The notes: a model not told the origin generated them from the letters alone. A DNA stretch of 64,000 nucleotides from VRUE01 sp963837735 (GCA_963837735.1 CAWIOM010000004.1:1-64000); one strand, 5' to 3'. Shown: positions 45,333 through 54,806, numbered from the stretch's first letter. Made by a program: numbers and translations.

Positions 45333-47828
45333 TCAGCGGACCACGAGGTTGACCAGCTTGCCGGGAACGACGATCTCCTTGACGATCTCCTTGCCCTCCA
45401 GGCGGCGGCTGACGCTCTCGCTGGCCCTGGCCAGCTCCAGCAACTCGTCCTCGGAGGCATCCGCAGCGACCTCGATCCGGTCGCGGAGCTTGCCGTTCAC
45501 CTGGACGACCAGAGTCACCGTCTCGCTGACCAGCATCGCCGGGTCGGCCTTCGGCCAGGGCTCCTCCCAGACCCGGCCACCGTGCAGCCGCTCCCAGACC
45601 TCGGCGCCGAGATGGGGGGCGAAGGGGAAGATCAGCGAGGCGGCGGTCGTCGCCGCAAAGCGCAGCGCCGCCTGCCCGTCCGCCCCGGCGAAGAGGTCGT
45701 CCTTGAGCCGGTAGGCGTCGTTGACGAGCTCCATCACCGCCGCGATCACGGTGTTGAACTGGAAGCCGCGCTCGAAGTCGCGCGTCACCTTGTCGATCGC
45801 CCAGTGCGCCTTGCCGACCAGGTCGCTGACCTCGGCGCTCTCCGAGGACCCCGTGTCGGCATTCGTCGCCCTCTCCTCGATCTCCTCGCAGAGGCGCCAG
45901 AGCCGAGTCAGAAAGCGGCTCACCCCCTCGACGCCCTCGTCGGACCAGTCGCCGCCGCGCTCCGGCGGGCCCATGAAGCAGATGTAGGTGCGGGCGGTGT
46001 CGGCGCCGTGGCGCTCGACGTACTCCGACGGCGCCACCGTGTTGCCCTTCGACTTCGACATCTTCGCTCCGTCGCGGGTGATCATCCCCTGCGCGAAGAG
46101 GTTGGCGAACGGCTCCTGCACCTCCAGGTGGCCGAGGTCGGCGAGCGCCTTGGTGAAGAAGCGCGCGTACATCAGGTGCAGGATCGCGTGCTCGACGCCG
46201 CCGATGTACTGGTCGACCGGCAGCCAGTGGTCGGCCGCCGCCCGGTCCCAGGCCGCGTCACCGTTGCGCGGGTCGAGGTAGCGGATGAAGTACCAGGAGG
46301 AGTCGACGAAGGTGTCCATCGTGTCGGTCTCGCGACGGGCGGGGCCGCCACAGGCCGGGCATTTGGTGGACACCCAGTCCTCGGCCGCGGCGAGCGGGCT
46401 CTTTCCCTGCGGCGAGTAGTCGTCGATCTCCGGCAGCTCGACCGGCAACTGCTCGTCGGGGACGGGGACGATCCCGCACCCCTCGCAGTAGACGATTGGG
46501 ATCGGCGCTCCCCAGTAGCGCTGGCGCGAGACCAGCCAGTCGCGCAGCCGGTAGTTGACCGCCGCCTCGCCGCGGCCCTCGGACGCGAGCCAGGCGACGA
46601 TCTCCTCATACGCCTCGCGATTGCCCTTGCCGTCGAAGCGACCGGAGCCGGTCATCGCCCCGTCGCCGGGGTAGGGCAGGCCCTGTTCGTCGCGCGCCGC
46701 CTCGGGGTCCTCCCCCTCGATCACCCGCCTGATCGGCAGGTCGAAGGCCTGGGCGAACTCGTGGTCGCGTGAGTCGTGGGCGGGCACCGCCATGATCGCC
46801 CCGGTCCCGTACTCCATCAGCACGTAGTCGGCGACGAACATCGGGATCTCCTCGCCGTTGACCGGGTTGACGACGCTGCGGCCCAGGGGCACGCCGGTCT
46901 TCGGCCGGTCCTCGTCGCCGCGGTCCTCGGAGGGCTCGCGGGCGACCTGGTTGACGTACTCGCGGACCGCCTCCTCGGCCGGGGTGCCGGCGACCAGCCG
47001 CTCCAGCTCGGGATGCTCGGGGGCGAGGACGAAGAAGGTGGCGCCGAAGAGGGTGTCGGGGCGGGTCGTGAAGACCGGGAAGTCGAGGTCGAGCTCCCCT
47101 TCTTGACAACGGAAGACGACCTCGGCCCCCTCGGAGCGGCCGATCCAGTTGCGCTGCATCGTGATCACGTGCTCGGGCCAGGACTCGAGGCGGTCGAAGT
47201 CGGCGAGCAGGCGCTCGGCGTAGTCGGTGATCCTGAAGAACCACTGCTCGAGCTTTTTCTGCACCACCGGGGTGCCGCAGCGCTCGCAGCGCCCGTCGAC
47301 CACCTGCTCGTTGGCGAGCACGGTGGCGTCCTTCGGACACCACTGGACCGGCGCCTCCGTGCGGTAGGCAAGGCCCCTCTCGAAGAGGCGCAGGAAGATC
47401 CACTGGGTCCAGCGGTAGTACTCGGGTGTGTGGGTGCCGATCTCCCGCGACCAGTCGATCGAGATCCCCCACTCGCGAAACTGGCGGCGGAAGGACTCGA
47501 TCGAGCGCTCGGTCGCCTCGCGGGGCGGCTCGCCGGTCTTGATCGCGTTGTTCTCGGCGGGGAGCCCGAAGGCGTCGTAGCCCATCGGGTGGATCACCTC
47601 GTAGCCGTGCCGGCGACGGAAATGGGCGATCGCGTCGCCGACGGCATAGGTCTTGAGATGGCCGACGTGCGGCTCCCCCGAGGGATAGGGCAGCATCTCC
47701 AGCACGTAGGACTTCGGCTTCGAGGAGTCGAAGCCGGGCTGCCCGGGATTGGGAACCTCCCAGGTCTTCTCCTCGGCCCAGACCGCCTGCCACTTCGCCT
47801 CGATCGCCTTCGCGTCGTATCCCGCCAT
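45333..47828 (-). CDS. leuS: Leucyl-tRNA synthetase
   Basis: 831 residues, bacterial type. MLPYPSGEPHVGHLKTYAVG carries the HIGH variant HVGH, and AKMSKSKGNTVAP the KMSKS loop. The editing domain is present (VFTTRPDTLFGATFFVLAPE), and pairs CERCG and CPACGG mark zinc-binding knuckles. DWLVSRQRYWGAPIPIVYCE is the leucine-specific motif. The C-terminal VQVNGKLRDRIEVAADASED binds tRNA. No T-box leader is visible upstream; only hairpin A3 lies there. Confidence 0.97.
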   Translation of the reverse strand: MAGYDAKAIEAKWQAVWAEEKTWEVPNPGQPGFDSSKPKSYVLEMLPYPSGEPHVGHLKTYAVGDAIAHFRRRHGYEVIHPMGYDAFGLPAENNAIKTGEPPREATERSIESFRRQFREWGISIDWSREIGTHTPEYYRWTQWIFLRLFERGLAYRTEAPVQWCPKDATVLANEQVVDGRCERCGTPVVQKKLEQWFFRITDYAERLLADFDRLESWPEHVITMQRNWIGRSEGAEVVFRCQEGELDLDFPVFTTRPDTLFGATFFVLAPEHPELERLVAGTPAEEAVREYVNQVAREPSEDRGDEDRPKTGVPLGRSVVNPVNGEEIPMFVADYVLMEYGTGAIMAVPAHDSRDHEFAQAFDLPIRRVIEGEDPEAARDEQGLPYPGDGAMTGSGRFDGKGNREAYEEIVAWLASEGRGEAAVNYRLRDWLVSRQRYWGAPIPIVYCEGCGIVPVPDEQLPVELPEIDDYSPQGKSPLAAAEDWVSTKCPACGGPARRETDTMDTFVDSSWYFIRYLDPRNGDAAWDRAAADHWLPVDQYIGGVEHAILHLMYARFFTKALADLGHLEVQEPFANLFAQGMITRDGAKMSKSKGNTVAPSEYVERHGADTARTYICFMGPPERGGDWSDEGVEGVSRFLTRLWRLCEEIEERATNADTGSSESAEVSDLVGKAHWAIDKVTRDFERGFQFNTVIAAVMELVNDAYRLKDDLFAGADGQAALRFAATTAASLIFPFAPHLGAEVWERLHGGRVWEEPWPKADPAMLVSETVTLVVQVNGKLRDRIEVAADASEDELLELARASESVSRRLEGKEIVKEIVVPGKLVNLVVR

Positions 47829-47879
47829 TCCCTGATCCTACGAAGGGAAGCGCCCGGCCCGCGGCGCCACCACCAAAAC

Positions 47880-47926
47880 ACGAAAGCGCATTTCTTCCCG
47901 CATAGCGGGCATTAGTGCGCTTTCGT
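47880..47926. repeat. Hairpin element A3
   Basis: ACGAAAGCGCATTTCTTCCC / GGGCATTAGTGCGCTTTCGT around the family-A centre (CCCGCATAGCGGG, the inverted reading of CCCGCTATGCGGG). It lies in the 130-base gap between the SpoIIM-like gene and leuS, 33 bases after the former's stop codon. Confidence 0.8.
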
Positions 47927-47958
47927 CGCCTCAGGGGGCGGAGCGGTGGCCCTCGGTC

Positions 47959-48693
47959 CTACGACGCCCACATGTCGAGCTTGTTTTCGATCCCCGAGGA
48001 CAGGGCGTCGAGGATGTGCGGCCAGACGTAGACCTCGATGATCGCCGCGGCGATCAATATGGGGATCGCGATCAGGACGGTGACGAGGGTCGCGGCGAGG
48101 AGCTGGTTCCACTCGCCGCGGCGGCTGGCGATCAGCCAGGCGGCGAGCGGTAGGAACAGCGCCGTCAGCTCGGGCAGGGCATGAGGCAGGACGCTGAGGA
48201 TCAGGGCGCCGTGGGAGATGCCGAGCTGGTAGGAGATCGTCGAGCCCTGGAAGCCGAGATAGAGCGCCTGGGTGCAGAGCGAGAAGAGCGTCACCGCGCA
48301 GACGAAGAGGATCGCCAGCTCGCCGGCCTTGACGTGGACCCAGCGCGAGATCCCGGTGCGCTGAGCCGCGGCGATCGGCATCGAGGCGCCGGCGATGAAG
48401 CCGGCGACGCAGGCGGTCCCGTGCAGGGCGAGGACGAGCGAGTTGCGCCAGAGGATCGGCAGCAGGTCATGCGGCTCCGACGGTTCGGTGAGGCCGGGCA
48501 GGTGGATCGGGGTAATGTCCGGCGAGAGCAGGCCCGAGACGAGCCAGACGGCCGCGAGCAGGGTCATGGCTATCGCCAGACTGAGCGCAGCCCAGGCACC
48601 GAGCACGGACCCCGGCCGGTCGTTCCAGAGCGCGATGGTCTCGCGGGTGTCCCGCATCCCGTGCGAGAAGACGCGCTCGTTGGTGGCACTCAT
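47959..48693 (-). CDS. SpoIIM-family membrane protein
   Basis: 244 residues, with six membrane helices after a cytoplasmic N-terminus (MRDTRETIALWNDRP). The pattern QLGISHGALILSVLPHALPE with following TALFLPLAAWLIASRRGEWN matches the stage II sporulation protein M/DUF95 group, which is found widely outside sporulating bacteria, often next to AAA ATPases or RDD proteins. No partner is adjacent here. The role is unknown, possibly in envelope remodelling. Confidence 0.75.
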   Translation of the reverse strand: MSATNERVFSHGMRDTRETIALWNDRPGSVLGAWAALSLAIAMTLLAAVWLVSGLLSPDITPIHLPGLTEPSEPHDLLPILWRNSLVLALHGTACVAGFIAGASMPIAAAQRTGISRWVHVKAGELAILFVCAVTLFSLCTQALYLGFQGSTISYQLGISHGALILSVLPHALPELTALFLPLAAWLIASRRGEWNQLLAATLVTVLIAIPILIAAAIIEVYVWPHILDALSSGIENKLDMWAS

Positions 48694-48745
48694 CCCTGAC
48701 TCATCGGCATCCGCGAACGCCGATCTGAGCGGCGAGAGGCGTGGT

Positions 48746-49588
48746 TCAGACGAAGCGCTCGACGAAATCGAGGGCGGTCTGGGCGACCTCGCGCCAGCCG
48801 CTGTCGATCGTCAGCGCGTGGCCGCGGTTCGGGATCTCGACGATCTCGGTAACGGCCTCGTTGCGCTTCTGTTTCTTGTAGGCGGCGTTGGCGATCGCCC
48901 AAGGGACGGTGTGGTCCTTCTCGCCGTTGATGATCAGCATCGGCCCGCGCTTGGGGTTCCTGCTGTCGGCCCGTGCCTCGGTGAAGGGGTTGAGGTTCGC
49001 ATTCGCCATCTGCATCAGGGCGACGCCCGGGGCGGCCACGTGGAACTCCTCGTAGAGCGCCTTCGCCTCCTCGTCGTCGAGCGCGTTCGCCCAGCCGTAC
49101 TTGAACTGGTCGAGGGTGAGGGTGACCGCGCGGCCCCGGTTGAGCGGGTTGAGGAGGACGGGGGCCGCCGATTTGAGCGACGAGAACGGCAGCGGCAGCA
49201 CGCCGCGGAAGGGGCCGGGGTCGACCGGGACGGAGGCCGCCACGATCCCGCGGCCGGCGATCATGAAGGTCAGGAGGCCGCCCGTCGAGTGGCCGATGAC
49301 CACGGGCTTCCTGTCGAGCTTGCCGATGATCTCCGCGGTGTGGTCGGCGATCTGGCCGAGCTTCTTCTTGGCGAAGACGTCGGGGTCGGCGCGTGCCTCC
49401 TCGACCGTCTCGGGGTCGTCGGGCCAGGACGGGGTCAGCGCCGCGTACCCGGCCTCTTCGAAGAACCCGGCCCAGGGGTCCCAGCTGCTCGGCAGCAGCC
49501 AGAGCCCGTGGATGAAGACCACCGGCACCCGGCCGGAGGCGTTCGCCTTCTCGACCTGCTGGGCCTCGCGGTCGGTGATCTCGGTCAT
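48746..49588 (-). CDS. Alpha/beta-hydrolase
   Basis: 280 residues from ATG 49588. The fold starts VPVVFIHGLWLLPSSWDPWA (oxyanion HG), the nucleophile elbow is VVIGHSTGGLLTFMIAG (Ser), the acid lies in LIINGEKDHTVPW and the His in IPNRGHALTIDSGW. No signal peptide is seen, so it is cytoplasmic. Such enzymes cleave esters or similar bonds; no substrate can be named. The last residues ALDFVERFV are typical of this group. Confidence 0.88.
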   Translation of the reverse strand: MTEITDREAQQVEKANASGRVPVVFIHGLWLLPSSWDPWAGFFEEAGYAALTPSWPDDPETVEEARADPDVFAKKKLGQIADHTAEIIGKLDRKPVVIGHSTGGLLTFMIAGRGIVAASVPVDPGPFRGVLPLPFSSLKSAAPVLLNPLNRGRAVTLTLDQFKYGWANALDDEEAKALYEEFHVAAPGVALMQMANANLNPFTEARADSRNPKRGPMLIINGEKDHTVPWAIANAAYKKQKRNEAVTEIVEIPNRGHALTIDSGWREVAQTALDFVERFV

Positions 49589-49613
49589 CTGGCGGCGATC
49601 GTACGCGAGTCGG

Positions 49614-50366
49614 CTAGGGCTTGCTCTGCACCGCCACGCAGGTGACGGGGATGTCGGCGACACTGTCGTCGGCGACGCACTCGATGTGAACCGCGAAGCC
49701 ATTTTCGAGCGAGATAGCGGTCATTTCGAGATAGTCCTTGTTTTCCGCGGCCCCGCTGTTGTTGACGGGCCAGTTGATGCCGCCTTCGCCGAAGTACTCG
49801 ACCGTTTCCTCAAACGTCGGCGTGCGGATGTGGAGGATCATGCGCTTGGAGGAATCGGGGTGCCGGAGCTGCACAAGCCCGGCGCTGCCGGGTTTGTTGG
49901 GGGCGCGCGGTGTCCTGACGGTGAAGTCGATCTCGGGGAAGTAGAAGAAGTCCTGGTCGGTCCCGGTTTCGGGATCGGTCTCGAACGGGCCCCGTACTTC
50001 GATCTGGCTTGCCTTGGCGAAGGCATCGGGGCCGAGCCCGCCAAGCGTCGCCGACGTCTGCGCCGATTGGGCCGCCGTGGCGCTGTTTGCCGTGCCGGCG
50101 CTGAGCGCCGTGGCCGCGCTCTTCGCGGTTTCCGCCGTGCCGGCGGAGTCGGCACGGGTCGCGCTGGGGACCGTTCCGAGGCCGGACTCGTTCACCTGCT
50201 TGCCGGCGATCGTGTCCTTTTTCAGCTTCTTGCCGGCGATCGTGCCGTTCTTGATCAACCTGCCATTGATCGCGGTGGCGGCATAGGCGGTTCCTCCCAA
50301 TGCCACGAACAGCGCCACGAGGGCGATGGCGTTGTGGCGCGCCCAGGTGACGGCTGCGTTTCGCAT
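49614..50366 (-). CDS. Secreted Ala/Ser-repeat protein with Thermoleophilia-type leader
   Basis: 250 residues. A signal peptide (HNAIALVALFVALGGTAYAA) of a kind I associate with secreted proteins of Solirubrobacterales is followed by NGRLIKNGTIAGKKLKKDTI and GKQVNESGLGTVPSATRADS, then about 45 residues rich in short A-x-S-A-x-T repeats (SAGTAETAKSAATALSAGTA). The C-terminal 130 residues form a probable beta-rich domain (FYFPEIDFTVRTPRAPN) with two Cys (HIECVADD and PVTCVAV) that could form a disulphide. The function is unknown; surface adhesion or envelope attachment is possible. Confidence 0.75.
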   Translation of the reverse strand: MRNAAVTWARHNAIALVALFVALGGTAYAATAINGRLIKNGTIAGKKLKKDTIAGKQVNESGLGTVPSATRADSAGTAETAKSAATALSAGTANSATAAQSAQTSATLGGLGPDAFAKASQIEVRGPFETDPETGTDQDFFYFPEIDFTVRTPRAPNKPGSAGLVQLRHPDSSKRMILHIRTPTFEETVEYFGEGGINWPVNNSGAAENKDYLEMTAISLENGFAVHIECVADDSVADIPVTCVAVQSKP

Positions 50367-50447
50367 GATTCCTTCCGATCGGGTCCGACGAGCGTAGGGC
50401 TTCCGCCGGGATCCCGAATTAACCCGGGATCGGAAGTGGGGAGACGA

Positions 50448-50520
50448 TGGAGCTGAGGGGGCTCGAACCCCTGACCTTCGCGCTGCCAGCGCGACGCTCT
50501 TCCAGCTGAGCTACAGCCCC
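50448..50520 (-). tRNA. tRNA-Ala (anticodon GGC)
   Basis: 73 nucleotides fold as a full cloverleaf. The acceptor stem pairs GGGGCTG with CAGCTCC and ends with discriminator A. GCTC..GAGC forms the D stem, and TCGCG..CGCGA the anticodon stem around CTGGCAG (GGC, alanine). AGGGG..CCCCT with TTCGAGC forms the T arm. The CCA end is not encoded. Confidence 0.96.
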
Positions 50521-50557
50521 GGGAGAGACGGATTCTAGCCGGACCGCGGCGAACGAT

Positions 50558-51286
50558 TCAGGCGGCGCGGTGCTCGGGGTCGTCGTCGTCGACGTCGAGG
50601 ACGAGGTTGTCGTCGGCGGCGTGGCGGACGCGAAACTCCATCGAGGAGTGCTCTTCGAGCTGGCGCAGCAGGTCGATCGGCTCATCGAGGTTCATCGAGA
50701 GCGTCGCCCGGCCCTCGGAGAACCGCTGAATCGAGATCTCCGAAGCGCCCAGCCGGCCGATCGCGTCCTCGATGCCGACGAGCTGGGAATAGTCGCCGAG
50801 CGGGCCGATCTCGACCTGGATCCTGCCCGCGAACGTCTCCTGTGAGACATCGCCGATTCCGGCAAAGTTTTCCGACCGGCCGTTGGCGCGCGGGGTCTCC
50901 TCCGCGTCGGAGAGCTCCTGGACGCGCCGGCCGACCTCAACCGCCTCGCGCAGCGCTTTCATCCGGATCCGGGTCGCCTGCCCCCTGGCCTGTGCCTCGA
51001 TTTCCTGGAGGCGGGCGCTGACCGAGTCGAGCGAGGCGATGCTGCGATCGTGCCTTTCATTGGCCTGCCGGAGTTGTTCGTTCAAACCGCGGATCTCACG
51101 CTCGCGCTCGATCACCATGCCGGAGAGGGAGGAGAGCTCTTCCTCGACCGCAGCTTTCGCCAACAGCTCCCTGTTGAGGTCGGCGATGCGGGCGTCCTTG
51201 GTGGAGATCTGGCGGTCCCGTGCTGAAATTGCCGCGTCCACTTGGGGACGACGGTAGCCCAGGAAGGCCCTCTGGAAGCTACCCAT
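50558..51286 (-). CDS. DivIVA-like coiled-coil protein
   Basis: 242 residues from ATG 51286. The N-terminus MGSFQRAFLGYRRPQVDAAI resembles the DivIVA membrane-binding crossed-loop, though it lacks much of that domain. A long coiled coil follows (about residues 20-120: ADLNRELLAKAAVEEELSSL, REREIRGLNEQLRQANERHD). The C-terminal 90 residues form a separate globular part (FAGRIQVEIGPLGDYSQLVG, IQRFSEGRATLSMNLDEPID) ending in an acidic tail. This last part resembles the ligand-less fold of some sensor modules, but I cannot name it. It lies between tRNA-Ala and rsfS; a scaffold role in growth or division is plausible. Confidence 0.65.
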   Translation of the reverse strand: MGSFQRAFLGYRRPQVDAAISARDRQISTKDARIADLNRELLAKAAVEEELSSLSGMVIEREREIRGLNEQLRQANERHDRSIASLDSVSARLQEIEAQARGQATRIRMKALREAVEVGRRVQELSDAEETPRANGRSENFAGIGDVSQETFAGRIQVEIGPLGDYSQLVGIEDAIGRLGASEISIQRFSEGRATLSMNLDEPIDLLRQLEEHSSMEFRVRHAADDNLVLDVDDDDPEHRAA

Positions 51287-51315
51287 GCGCGGCACCGTAG
51301 AGGTGCCTTCGGACG

Positions 51316-51715
51316 TCAACCGGCGACGATCGCGGTTTCCAGCCGCGGAGCCTCGCGCCAGAGGTCCTCGAGCTGGTAGCGCTGCCTGGCGTCCTCCGTG
51401 AAGACGTGCATCACGGCGTCGAGGAAGTCGACCACGATCCACCCGGCAGCGCCCTCGCCGTCGGTGCCGGCGGGCAGCAGGCCGTCCTCGTTCTTCAGCC
51501 TCAGCTTGACCTCGTCGCCGATTGCCTTCGCCTGGCGCTCGTTGCGCGCCGTGCAGATCGCGAGGTAGTCCGTATAGGAGACGAGCCTGCGCATGTCGAG
51601 GACGACGATCTCGGTCGCCCCCTTTGCGTCGGCGATCTCGGCCAGCCTCCGGGCCAGCCCCCCGGAGTCGAACTCGCCCGTCCGCTCGCCCTTCGCCGGC
51701 CGGCCGGGGGCTCAC
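51316..51715 (-). CDS. rsfS: Ribosomal silencing factor RsfS (N-terminal frameshift)
   Basis: About 132 residues. It binds L14 on the 50S subunit and blocks subunit joining in starvation. The conserved part is RRLAEIADAKGATEIVVLDM, YTDYLAICTARNERQAKAIG, GWIVVDFLDAVMHVFTEDAR and RQRYQLEDLWREAPRLE. No start codon exists in this frame upstream; the GTG at 51715 (overlapping the nadD stop) enters it if one C is dropped from the CCCCC run near 51707-51711. The gene pair nadD-rsfS is normal for bacteria. Confidence 0.87.
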
Positions 51716-52326
51716 GAGTAGACGCCCTTCTCTTCGATGAAGCGGGCGACGGACTCGGGGACCAGGTAGCGCAGGGGCCGGCCGGCGGCCGCCCGCTCGC
51801 GCACCGCCGAGGAGGAGACGCCGAACTGCGGCATCTCGAGCATCGTCGCCTGCCCGCCGGCGCCGAGGCTTTTCATCACCGCGGCGACGTCGGCGTCCGA
51901 GATGCCCGAGCGACGGGCGACGGCGATCCGGGCCAACTCGACGACCCGCTCCGGCGCCCGCCAGCTCTCGAGCCCGACGGCAGCGTCCGCCCCCATCACG
52001 AACACGAGCTCGGTATTGCCTCTTTCGCCAGCAAGCAGCTCCAAGGTCTCATACGTATAGGACGGCCCCTCGCGGTCGATCTCCAGAGAGGAAACCGAGA
52101 AGCGGGCGTCGTCGGCGGCCGCCAGCCGCGTCATCGCGGCCCGCTGCTCGCGGCCCGGGTCGTCGGCGATCCGCTTGTGAGGCGCCTCGCCGGTCGGCAT
52201 CAGCACGACCTCGTCGAGGCCGAGCTGCCAGAGCGCCTCCTGGGCCAGCGCCAGGTGCCCCAGGTGGGGCGGGTTGAAGGCCGAGCCGAGGACGCCTATC
52301 CCGCCGCCGGCGGACGGCTCACTCAC
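51712..52326 (-). CDS. nadD: Nicotinate-nucleotide adenylyltransferase
   Basis: 204 residues from GTG 52326. It adenylates NaMN in NAD synthesis. IGVLGSAFNPPHLGHLALAQ holds the (T/H)xGH nucleotidyltransferase motif, followed by VVLMPTGEAPHKR, FVMGADAAVGLESWRAPERV and, near the end, the ISSTxxR-like VSSSAVRERAAAGRPLRYLV. It overlaps both proA and rsfS by a few bases. Confidence 0.95.
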   Translation of the reverse strand: MSEPSAGGGIGVLGSAFNPPHLGHLALAQEALWQLGLDEVVLMPTGEAPHKRIADDPGREQRAAMTRLAAADDARFSVSSLEIDREGPSYTYETLELLAGERGNTELVFVMGADAAVGLESWRAPERVVELARIAVARRSGISDADVAAVMKSLGAGGQATMLEMPQFGVSSSAVRERAAAGRPLRYLVPESVARFIEEKGVYS

Positions 52327-53584
52327 GCACTTGCCCGTCGCCGCGGACGACGTACTTGTAGGTCGTCAGCTCGCGCAGGCCGATCGGCCCGCGGGCATGG
52401 AGCTTCTGGGTCGAGTTGCCGATCTCGGCCCCCATCCCGAACTCGAAGCCGTCGGTGAAGCGGGTGGAGGCGTTCGTGTAGACGACGGCGGCGTCGACCG
52501 CGGCCGTGAAGCGCTCTGCCGCCTCGGCATCGCTCGTGACGATCGCCTCCGAGTGGCGGGTGCCGAAGCGGTTGACATGGTCGATCGCCTCCTCCAACGA
52601 GTCGACGACGGCGACGGCGAGCTTCAGGTCGAGGAACTCGGTCGCCCAATCCTCCTCGCTCGCCTTGCCGATCGCCATGCCCCCGGCGGCCGCCCGCACC
52701 CGCTCGTCGCCGACCAGCTCGACTCCGGCTTCGGCGAGGTCGGCGAGAGCGGCCGGCAGGAAGCCCTCGGCCACGGCGGAATCGACGAGCAGGGTCTCCG
52801 CTGCGTTGCAGACACCGGGCCTCTGGGCCTTGGCGTTGACGGCGATCCGGCGTGCCATCTCGAGGTCGGCGCCGGCGTGGACGTAAACATGGCAGTTGCC
52901 GGCCGCCGCGTAGATGACCGGCACCGTGGCTACATCGGAAAGAGCCGCCTTCAACCCCTCGCCGCCGCGCGGGATCAGCAGGTCGACGAGCCGCTCCTGG
53001 GTGGCGAGCTCGGCGAGGGCCTCGCGGCCGCCGCCGGCGAGCAGCTGGACAGCGTCCTCCGGCAGCCCGGCCTCGGCCAGGGCCTCGCGAACGACGGCCG
53101 CCAGCGCTCCGTTGGAGCGCTCGGCGTAGCTGGAGCCGCGCAGGACGATCGCGTTGCCACTCTCGATCGTCAACGCCGCGCAGTCGATCGTGACGTTGGG
53201 ACGGGCCTCGTAGACGACGGCGACAACGCCGAGCGGCACCCGCACCTTGCGCAGCTCGAGGCCGCTCTCCAGGGTGCGGCGCTCGAGCTCCTCGCCGATC
53301 GGGTCCTCGAGCGAGGCGACGGCCCTGACCCCACCGGCCATCGCCGCGATCCGCTCCTCGCTGAGCGTCAGGCGATCGCGAAGGGCCGCCGTCAGCCCCG
53401 CGGCTCGCTCGTCGGCGAGGTCTGCGGCATTCGCCTCGAGGATCTGCCCGCTGCGCTCGCCGAGCAGCCGCGCGGTCGCCTCGAGCGCCGCGTCCTTCGC
53501 CTCGGTGGAAGCACTGCCCAACACGAGCGCGGCGCGCTTCGCTGCTTCGCAGTGCTCAGTGACCGTTTTGGTCGCAATCGCCAT
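52319..53584 (-). CDS. proA: Gamma-glutamyl phosphate reductase
   Basis: 421 residues. It reduces gamma-glutamyl phosphate to the semialdehyde with NADPH in proline synthesis. The aldehyde-dehydrogenase-like fold shows VPLGVVAVVYEARPNVTIDC, NAIVLRGSSYAERSNGALA and the catalytic Cys in NAKAQRPGVCNAAETLLVD; DGFEFGMGAEIGNSTQKLHA and RGPIGLRELTTYKYVVRGDG close the protein. Hairpin D2 stands between it and proB. Confidence 0.96.
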   Translation of the reverse strand: MAIATKTVTEHCEAAKRAALVLGSASTEAKDAALEATARLLGERSGQILEANAADLADERAAGLTAALRDRLTLSEERIAAMAGGVRAVASLEDPIGEELERRTLESGLELRKVRVPLGVVAVVYEARPNVTIDCAALTIESGNAIVLRGSSYAERSNGALAAVVREALAEAGLPEDAVQLLAGGGREALAELATQERLVDLLIPRGGEGLKAALSDVATVPVIYAAAGNCHVYVHAGADLEMARRIAVNAKAQRPGVCNAAETLLVDSAVAEGFLPAALADLAEAGVELVGDERVRAAAGGMAIGKASEEDWATEFLDLKLAVAVVDSLEEAIDHVNRFGTRHSEAIVTSDAEAAERFTAAVDAAVVYTNASTRFTDGFEFGMGAEIGNSTQKLHARGPIGLRELTTYKYVVRGDGQVRE

Positions 53585-53603
53585 GACGGCTAAGGGTAGC
53601 TAT

Positions 53604-53679
53604 GAGGGTCGGGGCACCTCCCCAAAACGCTCGGCGGGAGCCTCGCTTGAGTGTTTTGGGGAGATGCCCCGACCCCCTC
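53604..53679. repeat. Hairpin element D2
   Basis: GAGGGTCGGGGCACCTCCCC and GGGGAGATGCCCCGACCCCC form the arms; CCAAAAC..CTC pairs with GAGTGTTTTGG inside. The inner half is homologous to D1 (CTCCCCAAA, CGGGAG, CTTGAGTGTTT); the outer arms are unrelated. Its right end enters the proB stop codon (53678-53680), and its left end lies 20 bases before the proA start. Confidence 0.75.
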
Positions 53680-54767
53680 AAAGCAACACGAAGCGGTCGC
53701 GGTGGATGACCTCATCGGCCGCGTGTGGGAGCAGCTCGCGGACCTGTGTGCTCTTCATCCCTCGCACACGCCCGAGCTCTGCTGAGGAAAGCTCGGTGAC
53801 TCCCTTGCCGATGACCGCGCCGTTCGCGACAACCTCGATCGCGTCGCCGGCGTCGAAATCTCCCTCTATCGCCACCACGCCGACCGGCAAGCAGGCTCGA
53901 GCCCCGCTCGCGCAGGACCTTTGCTGCACCCTCGTCGACGACCACTCGGCCCCGCGCCGGCTTCGCGTGCTTGACCCAGAGCTTGAAGCTCGAATCGGTG
54001 GTTTCCTGCGCGGCGAAGCGGGTCCCGACGGTACCGCCGGAAGCGGCCTTCCTCAGCGTCCCGGCCGTCGTCCCGTTGCAGATCGCCGCCGGGATCCCCG
54101 CCTCGCTCGCCATCTCGGCGGCGGCGACCTTGCTGCGCATGCCGCCGGAGCCGAAGGCCGAGGTGCGGTCGCCGATCTCCATCCCCTCGAGCTCGGAAAA
54201 GTCGCCGACCGACTCGACCAGGGAGGCCTCCGGATCGGCCTGCGGGTCGCCGGTGAAGACGCCGTCGACGTCGGTGAGCAGGACGAGCAGGCGGGCGTCG
54301 AGCAGGATCGCCACCTGGGCGGCGAGGAAGTCGTTGTCGCCGAAGGTGATCTCGTCGGTCGCCGTCGTGTCGTTCTCGTTGACGACCGGGACGACTCCCC
54401 ACTCGATCAACCGACGCAGGGTCTGGCGCGCGTTCAGGTAGTTGGTCCGGGCGGCGATGTCGGCGGCGGTCAACAGCACCTGCGCGGAGCGGGTCCCGCC
54501 GCCCGCCAGGCGCTGCTCATAGGCCCTGAAGAGATCGCCCTGGCCGACCGCGGACGCTGCCTGCAGCTCGTCCATCGCCCGCGGGCGAACCGCCAGGCCC
54601 ATCAGGCGCATGCCGCGCGCGATCGCGCCCGAGGTGACCATCACGACCCGCTCGCCGCCCTGCTCGAGCTCGGCGACCTGCTCGCAGACGGCGTCGAGCA
54701 CGTCGGCGCGCAGCTCGCCGTCGTCGGCGGCGACGATCGAGGAACCGAGCTTGACGACGAGGGTCAT
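53678..54767 (-). CDS. proB: Glutamate 5-kinase with PUA domain (frameshifted)
   Basis: About 363 residues over two frames. It makes gamma-glutamyl phosphate, the first step to proline, and is usually inhibited by proline. The kinase part reads TLVVKLGSSIVAADDGELRA, VVPVVNENDTTATDEITFGD, LLTDVDGVFTGDPQAD and GSGGMRSKVAAAEMASEAGI. Near 53885-53895 (AGCCTGCTTGCC) one extra base shifts the frame. The PUA domain continues in the second as LPVGVVAIEGDFDAGDAIEV and ADEVIHRDRFVLL. It lies 40 bases after the regulator at 54807. Confidence 0.92.
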
Positions 54768-54806
54768 GGCCGCCCCAGTGTAGGAGCAGGATTCGAGGGC
54801 CGATGC

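Noticed and set aside
47829..47958. T-box leader before leuS
   Set aside because: The gap is only 130 bases, holds hairpin A3, and lacks the T-box sequence and specifier loop.
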